Shown: one piece after another, positions 56,554 to 64,000 of the stretch
Position numbering within the stretch: position 1 is the first letter of the stretch
Layout: each line of letters opens with the position of its first letter
Assembly: GCA_025449115.1 (NCBI GenBank)
Contig: JAHLKC010000177.1
Span: 1 to 64,000 of the forward strand
Length of the DNA: 64,000 nt
Source of the DNA: Chytridium lagenaria
Taxonomy: Eukaryota > Chytridiomycota > Chytridiomycetes > Chytridiales > Chytridiaceae
Direction: 5' to 3'
Made by a program: the position numbers and the translations under genes
Notes under the pieces: model-generated
The model's database searches: none
Seen by the model: the letters and a program-made list of their open reading frames with translations, nothing else
Told to the model about the DNA's origin: nothing

Positions 56554-56779
56554 AAGATGGAAGATAATAAAAGGCGTAAGAATATGGCATTTGATGATCG
56601 CGTCCCCCCACTTTCAAAAACTCAACAATTCGGCCGTTAGAAAGAAAATAGTATTATGGGGGAAGGAGGTTGGGTGGTGAAACGGGAAGCAGCCAGCATA
56701 GAAATATTCATGCCCACCACAAACCAAAAAAGGGGTGATTCAGATATGATGTCGGGAAAGGAAGGCCGAATCTGTGTTT

Positions 56780-57292
56780 TCAGATAATGATACATTGGCA
56801 TCCGTTATTTTCTTTCACGACTGCTGGTTTATCGGGGGCTTCGTCGAAAAGGTTAATAAGTGATGTTGACATAGAAAGTGAAAGACTCACTTGTTGGTTC
56901 AGGTTGACCGTTTTTGATGAGAAGATGGACGGTTGTGGTTTGACCGACAGGGATGGTATGGCCTTTAAAAAACACGATCAACAACAACAACCCTACGCAA
57001 ACAATATAACTTACTCTCCAATGTCGTATTTCCTTCCAAAAACTTTCCCCTCAACAGCAATCTCAAACTCGCGGGGGATTCCGGGATTTCCTCAGCCCAT
57101 TCTAAAATCGTTTAACACAAAAGATGAAGACCAAGGTCACCTTTCGGCCATGCCCCAAACACTTTTTGCTTGACTGACTCTACCGTGTCGGTCGGGAGAC
57201 GAGGACATCGGATTTTTTGCCAGAGACGAGGAGAAGACGGAGGTTGATTTGGGTGTCAGGAATTTTTTCGTTGAGGTGGAGGCTTCCGTCAT
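56780..57292 (-). CDS. UBL3: UBL3/MUB membrane-anchored ubiquitin-fold protein
   Basis: Exons at 57141-57292, 57015-57101, 56890-56962 and 56780-56838 on the minus strand encode a ubiquitin-like protein: IPDTQINLRLLLVSGKKSDV, PTDTVESVKQKVFGAWPK, EWAEEIPESPASLRLLLRGK, FLEGNTTLES, IPVGQTTTVHLLIKNGQPEP, ending VVKENNGCQCIII. The order and the 'NLRLxLVSGK' and 'TTVxHLxxxxxxPEP' blocks match UBL3/MUB proteins, about 117-120 residues. The last four residues C-I-I-I form a CaaX prenylation box and the Cys two before it is a candidate palmitoylation site, as in UBL3 (C-C-V-I-L). There is no Gly-Gly, so it is not a conjugating modifier. Introns are very short (39, 52, 51 bp). Frame changes are needed at the A6 run (57272) and near 57205. 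UBL3 in animals directs proteins into extracellular vesicles. Confidence 0.88.
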
Positions 57293-58530
57293 GGTGTGGT
57301 GCACAGATTGAATGCAGCTGTCGCGATGGAAAAATATCTACGGAAACGGGAAGAAAGTTTTTTAATTCATATATTCGAAGGAGAGATCATATATGATAAT
57401 CAATGGTGGTCGTATTCGTTTAACGTCTGGATTCCGAACAAGCAAGCTTGTATCTGCATCGCCAACCCCCCAAACACAATTTGCAGATGCGCCAAACAAC
57501 CTGCACCAAAAAAGTATGTGGTCACCACAATCTTCCAATCCCCATATACCGACCCATCACTTTACAACCCTCGTCCCTCTTCGGCGTAATGAAGCACTTC
57601 CCATCACCTCAAAACAGCACCGCCACCTCCACCATCCCCCTCTCGCCGCCCAGCATCCCCTTCCTTACCAATCGTACCCGAATCTCCAAATCAAATCCGA
57701 GACAATGTACAAAGCAACGTAGACTCACCAACCAGAGATGCAAAAGCAAGAGGGGCCGATTCGTTCGACGTTTTTTGCTGGCTGCGTCTTTGCGGAGAGA
57801 CCTTTAATCTGTTTGTGATACAGATAATTCTGCGGGTTCTTTTTTGTGGTGATGTTAGCGGGATGTGGAGTGAATGGATGAATGGACGGATGGGTGCGGT
57901 GGGGCTGGAGGAGTAATGGGGAATGGATTGGACTAGAGAGTCGATGTTTTTATTTGAGTGGATGGATGAATGGATGGTTGGATGGACTTACTCTTACGAT
58001 GTAGAAGTTTGTTTCCATCTCCCACATTCACCTTTGACCCTTCTCTTCTGAGCAATTAACGTCAATACATGCGCAAGTGAATACACCGTCACAGAGACCA
58101 TATATGGCCCCATTTATTTTTCTTCAGTCGCTTAGAGGATATCGTGGAACGGGCCGGAAAGATGATTACGGATTATAGTCAGAACACGTTACGACGCGAC
58201 AGTATAGTTAAGGTAAGTGCGGTTTGATAACTGGGCAATATGATGTATGTGAGGTAATAGAGATACTGTCTGTTGAAGACCATGTATTAGTTGGACTATG
58301 CTGATACTTACCGTAACAATAAGTGAGTCTCATAGGTAGCCGAGCTCAGTTAAATGGCAACTTAATATTCCCCGAAAAACGACAACAAAAAGACAACGAC
58401 CACGTCTACAGATCAGAATTAACAGTATGAGATCTTTGGAACTATGATAATTGGCGTGAAGATTGTTGTAAGTTCAACACTGATGCATCAAAAATATACA
58501 TAAATAGTAGGCTTGCGTGAATCACTACCG
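57293..58530. other. Intergenic region with GGAT repeats
   Basis: Imperfect TGGATGAATGGACGG runs occur at 57870-57990. Plus-strand frames at 57296-57807 are probably the 5' region of UBL3 read on the wrong strand. No gene recognised. Confidence 0.4.
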
Positions 58531-59654
58531 TCACGCCACAAACCTCCCAAAAAAGCCAGAGGCTGGCGCGTTCTTCCTCTTTTCAACATCTTTCATCGTG
58601 TTCTTCTCAACCCACATAACCTCATGTAACCTCTTCAACACCCCACGCCCGTCCCCACAAACCTCGCGGCATTGGCACACCCATCCCGGCATCCACTGTA
58701 AGCACTTTGGCGGCCGCAAGCTGTGACGTCCGTACAGCCTCATCGCCCGTGGACGACGTGTCGTTGAAAGCGTGGAGTTTGCGGAGATATGTTGCGTACG
58801 CACGGTGGGATCCAAAATTCACATACGCGTATTGAGTTCATTAAACCATGCCCATATAAACCGGCCACGTGGGATGGACGCTATGAAAGCCGTGTTGATG
58901 ACGAGATTCTTCACATCACCGAGGTTCGATTGTTGTGTCGGTCCGTTTGATCCATCCATACGTACGAATCAGCAAGTTGAACCGTCTCGCCGTCTTTTAC
59001 TTTCTTCTCCCAACAAGCTTCACGCTTCTCCAACATCCCCGCAATGTTTTCTGTCACCACAACATCCGTATCCATCCACACACCGCCGTGTTCAAGTAAA
59101 ACAGCGAGTTTCACCCATTCCGTGCGTTGTCGCATTGTGAGGGAAGCGAAATTTGGGGGGGTTGGGGTCGAAATGTGAGAGGCCAGTGTGCCTGGGAGGA
59201 TTAACGTGACGTTGCTAATCGAGTTGTAACGTTGCCAGGACTTTATGCGATTTTCGATGGAAACGGAAGGTGTAGTGTTGTGTGGAGGTGGTTCATGGTA
59301 AGTCCAGATAAGATGTGGGATAGAAGACGAGAGTGATGCATGTGGAGGCGAGGGTGACAGATTGATATAGAAGAGGAAAAGGGCGATGATGTAGATGGAT
59401 GAAGCGAGGAGGATGCGTTTTGAGAGGATTGAGCGGAGACGGCTTTTGAAGAACCTAGATGAAGGTCCTGGAAGAGGGAGTTGTTGACGTGAGTTGGTTG
59501 AGGAGCTGGTGAAGCATGTCATGCAGGCGCTCCAGCTTCTTCTTGCGGAGGTGAAAGGTGTTGAGAGTGAGAAGAAGGCCCGCATCTCTGCGAATAACAT
59601 GTTATGTTTGATATTGATCCACCAAGCTGAAGGGGTGCATTTATGTTTAAGCAA
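58531..59654 (-). CDS. Type-II membrane glycosyltransferase, DxD subtype (solitary copy 6)
   Basis: The minus-strand frame from 59654 gives a basic, Ser-rich cytosolic segment, the anchor ILLASSIYIIALFLFYINLS, IPHLIWTYHEPPPHNTTPS, then PNFASLTMRQRTEWVKLAVL and LEHGGVWMDTDVVVTENIAG with an intact D-T-D. Near 58900 the frame changes to NTAFIASIPRGRFIWAWFNE, NFGSHRAYATYLRKLHAFND and GDEAVRTSQLAAAKVLTVDA; near 58680 it changes to a C-terminus with SGFFGRFVA, the 'FGRFV' ending of the array copies. It is closest to copy 4 (31807-32705). It lies 24 kb from the array on the opposite strand. An in-frame Met near 59591 (MRAFFSLSTP) is an alternative start. Confidence 0.83.
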
Positions 59655-60392
59655 GAGTGATGGATTATTTCATGTTGAATAATGGTTTCATCATATTTTT
59701 GTATATGCAGAAAGGAATCTTTATTTTATTTCTGGGGATTGGATATAACGTTTCAACATTATTAATTTTATCTTTAAACTTTAGAATATTCCTTTTCAAA
59801 GTTTCTATTCGTGAATCATATCAACCAAATGTAACTCGCTTATTGTTATTACAGAACGAGCTCCAGAAGGTTTTTTGGGTTCCAAACATTTACCAGCCAG
59901 CGCTGCTGCTCACCAACAATGTGTGTTGCGTGCGTCAAAAATAAAGGCCACCTGCTGGCCTCGGACAGTCATAAAAAGTCCACGTCACACCAACAAAGAA
60001 AAGCTTTGAGGACAAAAAGACTCCGCAATAATAGAGCATGACGTTGGACGCGAAAACCTTCGTGGCGACTGTTGTGACGAGATCGTTACCGAGAGGAATA
60101 TTTATAATCGAGACACACTGCAGTAAAAGCTAAAAGGCAAAACTCGGGATGATAGGACGCAATATATACAATTCATAATGGCCATATAATTGGCTCACGA
60201 ACTCACTCAAGAACCCCACGTAATACGTTAGAGATCGATAATGTGTGTTAAAGTTTGGTAACGACGACATTAATGTCATCTTATGTATAAATCGTACCAA
60301 GGGGCAAAAAAAAACAAAAACAAGCAAACAAAAATTAATTGCTCTACAAACAAGGAATCAATAATAAAAACACTATGCGGTATATGTATTTC
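59655..60392. other. Intergenic region
   Basis: AT-rich region between the solitary glycosyltransferase promoter and the PEX13 3' end. No gene or notable repeat recognised. Confidence 0.4.
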
Positions 60393-61920
60393 TCATCTCC
60401 CTCCAAACGCATTCTGCATGCTAAAGTCATCAGCGTTAAACCCTCCACCATCCCCCGCAGCCCCCATCTTCTGCTGCTGCAGCGTCGGCTGATAAGGTTG
60501 CTGCGACATCTGCCCAAAACTCTGTTGCTGACCAAAGGTTTCCTGTTGATTTTGCTTAAAGTTTTGCTGCTGCATCGTCTGCTGAGGTTGCTGCACAGGC
60601 GACGTCCCACCTTCTTCTCAATCACCTCCACATAGTTCGCCGGGAAATACCCAATAGGTCCCGACCTCAGCCGACCCCTCCACCACATAGACGGTTGCTT
60701 TGTCGACGGATCCTCCTTTGACAACACTGCAATGATATCTCCTTTGCTAAACGTCAATTCCGCCGGCCCCTCTCCCTTAAAATCATACAGCGCTCTACAA
60801 AATTCAAGGTCTTTGATTTGAGATGCATGGATCGGAGCTTCCGGTCCTTCCGCTGGCGTCAACACCTTCCCAGCCTCCTCCAATGACATCTGCTGTAACC
60901 GCTTGATCAGCTTCGACATCAACCAAGGTAATCCAATCAACAATGCAATAAACAACCACATGGGTCGTTTACTCTTGCCACCATCATCCTTTTTAAACTC
61001 CTCAAAGGATTCCACCGATAATGCCTCGCCAGGCACAGCTGGCGGCGTCTTCCCCAACATTCTATAAACCCCCCTCTTCACCATATTAACAAAAGCCATA
61101 ATCGATAACGCCCGTCCAAGGTAAGTTCTCAAATGTCCAAACTGTTCCGCAACACCCACCATCGCCATAAACGAACTATGGGTCGCGAAAAACGTGCTCT
61201 CAAGCATTTGAGAAAACCCTCCAAACGCTTGAACAATTTGATCAATCATTTGGAAGGCTGAGGCTGTTGATTGTTCTATGCGGGCTGTGAGGGGGAGTTC
61301 ACCATTGGGACCAGGCATCCCTGGACCACCTTGAGCACCGTAGCCTCCCATCCCCATGCGATTCATCCCACCATACCCGCCGTAACTTCCGTAGCCACCG
61401 TAACCGCCAACACCGTAGCCGCCAGCACCGTAACGGGAGCCATAGGCGCCAGAACCATACGAAGAGCCGTATCCGCCGTATCCTCCGCCATAGGATGAAC
61501 CGTAGATGAACCATACCCACCGGATCCAAATCGATTGTAAGGGGATGATAGACTACTTCCTGAGTTCTTTGTAAGGACAATTTAGAATAAGGGAAACCTT
61601 ACCATATGTGCTGCCGTATCCAGAATTGTAGCCACTCCCAAGTCCAGAGTTTAACCCTGAATTTAACCCTCCATACGCAGTTGATCCATACCCTTAATCT
61701 TTCTTTAGCTCCTCTTTTCCCATGCACAACAATTACCTCCAGGTCTTGATAACGAGTTCATGGTGGATGGTCGATTTGGTATTGACGGTGCATCGCCAGA
61801 TGAGGATTGAAACGATGTGGATGAGGAAGTGTCGGCAAGGGATGAGGTGATGGGAGGGGTGTCTGATGTTGTTGCGGTGGCGGCGCCTGCCCTTTCCCAG
61901 GGTTTTGGTGGTGATGGCAT
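60393..61920 (-). CDS. PEX13: Peroxin 13, peroxisomal docking protein with SH3 domain
   Basis: PEX13 is a core part of the peroxisomal import docking complex that receives PEX5 and PEX7 cargo. The start MPSPPKPWERAG is the classic PEX13 N-terminus. Two short exons and a Gly/Tyr-rich region (YGSTAYGGLNSGLNSGLGSG, MNRMGMGGYG) follow, then IEQSTASAFQMIDQIVQAFG, GFSQMLESTFFATHSSFMAM, LRTYLGRALSIMAF, a membrane segment PMWLFIALLIGLPWLMSKLI and the SH3 domain: CRALYDFKGEGPAELTFSKG, DIIAVLSKEDPS, WWRGRLRSGPIGYFPANYVE. The tail is Gln-rich (QNFKQNQQETFGQQQ) and ends NAFGGR. Introns lie near 61696-61738 and 61567-61603. Frame changes are needed near 60608 (GGG run) and in the Gly/Tyr region (61500). 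Confidence 0.95.
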
Positions 61921-62365
61921 GGTTGGTCGCGGAGGTGGTGGAAGTGTGGACGGATGGTAAGATCTGTGGTAATGTCGGCTCTTTTGTTGGAAAAATGAAA
62001 CGTGACTCAAATCTTTGTATGCCTATATGTGAGATGAGTTGGAACAACGACACGACATCTCGTAACACGCGCGTAAGTAATCTAAAGCCTAAGAGCAAAA
62101 ACACAAAAAAAACGAGCATCATTGCAGAAAACGCCTGTATATATTCTTTATGTGAAATTCGCCTTGACACGACTTATCTCATTTCCAAAGTGATGAAATA
62201 AAAGGAGGTAAACATTGGCAGAATTCTCTTACAAAAAGAACACGGCTTATTTTAAGCAATAAGAATTAAAAAGAAAATAATGCAAAATGTATAATATGAA
62301 GAAAAAGAATAAGGAAAAGTCGGGGAAAAAGAAAAAGGCAACAGAAAATCGAAAATGCCTCAACC
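61921..62365. other. Intergenic region
   Basis: The promoter side of PEX13 and the 3' side of the VanY-type peptidase. A-rich on the plus strand from 62260 to 62350. No gene seen. Confidence 0.4.
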
Positions 62366-63724
62366 TCAAAACTTGCTTAAGCCGACTTGCATGAAAATTG
62401 CACAAAGCGTTACACCTCGATCCCGGTCTCAGTTCCCAGTGATGCGGCTCAGATTACGGTCCTCACAAACCCAAACTTTGCCGCATTATCACTGAGCCAT
62501 CTGAACACAGCATTGTCGACCACGTTAATATCGAGCGCGATTCCGTTTTGGTGGTTGCTGAACCCTGGTCTGTATTGAAAGAGCGTAAGAATGGAAGGAT
62601 GCTGCAATGAAAACAAGGATGGAGGGAGAACGCACCGAGCGGCAAGGTTTCCGTTATTGCAGGCTTTTGTCTGGAAACATGAAAACAGCTCTGCTTGCTT
62701 CGCGTTGGTTCGAAATCCAGAGTTGATTCGAATATTAATTCCATCTGATGAAGCTTGTTGCTTCATCTTGAGAAGTTCACAAGCAGTTTCGACGACAACG
62801 TCTTTCCCATCAATCTGCCATTCAAAGAAAACAAGTTACCTCACGCAAAACAAATGTGCATGCTTTTAGAGTGAATACGTACCTTGGTACAACTCTTCCG
62901 ACCAATACGCTTCCCATTTTGAAACGCCTGGCCGCAGTCGAATACTTGCTGAAAGTTGCAAATACTCGACGGTTGATTCTTACTAGCTAGTAGGACGTTT
63001 GCAGCAGCGTTTGCGGGCGCAGGGCGTGCCGGTGCTGCCACATTTGCAGAGGCTTCGGATTGCGCCTTTTTGACACTAGCGCAATCGTTTGTGATTTCAA
63101 TGCTCTTGCCGTTGATCTGTAAAATTGTAAAAAAAACAAGAGGTACGTACGGTTTAGTATAATTAGAAAAATCGCGCGTTTCGTAGAAATAGTGAACAAT
63201 GACAAAAGGTCGACAAACAACTCACCATCACGCACTCCTTATTGTCACCACAAGGAACGAGATTTCTGAAGCCACAGTTGATTTTAGGACCCACAATCTT
63301 TGGCCCAACAATTCCTGGTCCAACTATCGCCGACTTCGCCACTTCCACCTGCGCTTCTTTCACCTTCAAACAGTCATTCGTGATTTGAACAGCCTTTCCG
63401 CCAATCTAAAAAAAAACATCGTCAATAACATTCCCAACAATTGATATTGATGAGGAATACTTACCATCGCGCATTCTTTGCCGTCGTTGCAAGGGAACAA
63501 GTCTTTAAACCCGCAATTTATCTTTGGGCCTACCAGCAACGGACCCACAGTGGCGGGTCCAAACGGTTGTTAGAGCGGGGGGTAAACGATTTCTGGAGCC
63601 ATGGCTGTCAACACGGGAGGCTGATATTGCTCAACGGTCGTTTCCATTTGCATGTGAGGTCTCCTTGGTGCAGCATGAACGAGGGGAGGGCTAGAATGGC
63701 GACGATGGTGTTAAGGAACACCAT
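62366..63724 (-). CDS. Secreted VanY-type M15 peptidase with N-terminal Cys-rich repeats
   Basis: The start MVFLNTIVAILALPS, followed by HAAP after a frame change, is a signal peptide with an A-x-A-like cleavage site. Then come related Cys-containing modules: GPKINCGFKDLFPCNDGKEC with IGGKAVQITNDCLKVKEAQ; GPKINCGFRNLVPCGDNKEC with INGKSIEITNDCASVKKAQ; and CNFQQVFDCGQ..KSCTK with IDGKDVVVETACELLKMK. Each module is interrupted by an intron at the same place, just before the I-x-G-K block. The catalytic domain has INIRINSGFRTNAKQAEL, PGFSNHQNGIALDINVVDNA (zinc His and Asp) and, after a frame change near 62455, SEPHHWELRPGSRC (catalytic Glu and third zinc ligand). This is the D-Ala-D-Ala carboxypeptidase/VanY fold (PF02557). 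The stop is provisional. Confidence 0.82.
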
Positions 63725-64000
63725 GGTGTGTGCGGACTAGAGACCGGTTGGAAGCTTTCGAGGGAAGTTGGCAGACAGTTTTATTGATACCATCACGTTG
63801 AAGTCAATAGCACGTTGTCGTGAGCCGTTTGAGATGGACGCCGTGCGGTAAGCTTCTGGCGTCATACAAGGTTGTCCATTTTGGAAGGCACAACTTGACA
63901 GTTGACGACGCTATCCCCAATTACATCCTCAGCACTCGACACTGGGCTCAAGCGCAATTCCACCTGACCCAAGGTAACTAAACTGTGCCGTTCACCAGTA
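63725..64000. other. 5' flank of the VanY-type gene
   Basis: Sequence upstream of the minus-strand peptidase start to the window edge. No gene recognised. Confidence 0.35.

Noticed and set aside
57296..57807. Plus-strand gene upstream of UBL3
   Set aside because: Three overlapping frames with no domain; the region is better explained as 5' flank of the minus-strand UBL3 gene.

Overview
The window is nuclear DNA of a eukaryotic microbe, most likely a fungus. Genes are dense and on both strands, introns are short (about 40-110 bp, GT..AG), and the proteins include fungal-type fungalysins, a MUB1/SamB MYND protein, an MSS4-type PIP kinase, a fungal-type complex I 21 kDa subunit and a Mid2-like surface protein. 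UBL3, GBP-like GTPase, tandem cNMP-binding and VanY-like secreted proteins, plus an expanded Caps_synth/GT32 family, suggest a zoosporic (chytrid-type) lineage. That placement is inference.

Layout. 0-4 kb: two tandem M36 fungalysin genes (minus), the first cut by the window edge. 4.6-16.4 kb (plus): a small Cys-containing secreted protein, ornithine carbamoyltransferase, a coilin-like nuclear protein, complex I 21 kDa subunit, MUB1/SamB, Derlin. 16.9-25.9 kb: PIP5-kinase (minus), GBP-like GTPase (plus), a long cNMP-binding protein (minus). 26.5-34.1 kb: five tandem type-II membrane glycosyltransferases of the Caps_synth/GT32 type (plus). 34.4-40.8 kb: N-myristoyltransferase and a large amino-acid permease (minus). 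40.8-43.3 kb: AT-rich gene-free DNA with a 697-bp Tc1/mariner-type MITE. 43.3-48.8 kb: V-ATPase subunit d and an apparent HutD-aspartoacylase fusion (plus). 49.1-53.3 kb: DUF4203 membrane protein with a duplicated 3' exon, and a calpain (minus). 53.5-64 kb: a glycosyltransferase remnant, a Mid2-like mucin-type protein, UBL3, a sixth glycosyltransferase, PEX13 and a secreted VanY-type peptidase with Cys-rich repeats.

Most genes are unrelated housekeeping genes. Two local groups look adaptive: the fungalysin pair (secreted proteolysis) and the glycosyltransferase family, which has one tandem array, one solitary member and one decayed fragment and shows three variants of the central acidic motif.

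Many otherwise well conserved genes (OTC, Derlin, VMA6, UBL3, PEX13, NMT, PIP5K) can only be read through with one or more single-base frame changes, often at short homopolymers. I read these mainly as consensus/assembly errors, not gene death. Gene boundaries below are therefore spans with introns and frame breaks described. No rRNA, tRNA or CRISPR array was recognised.
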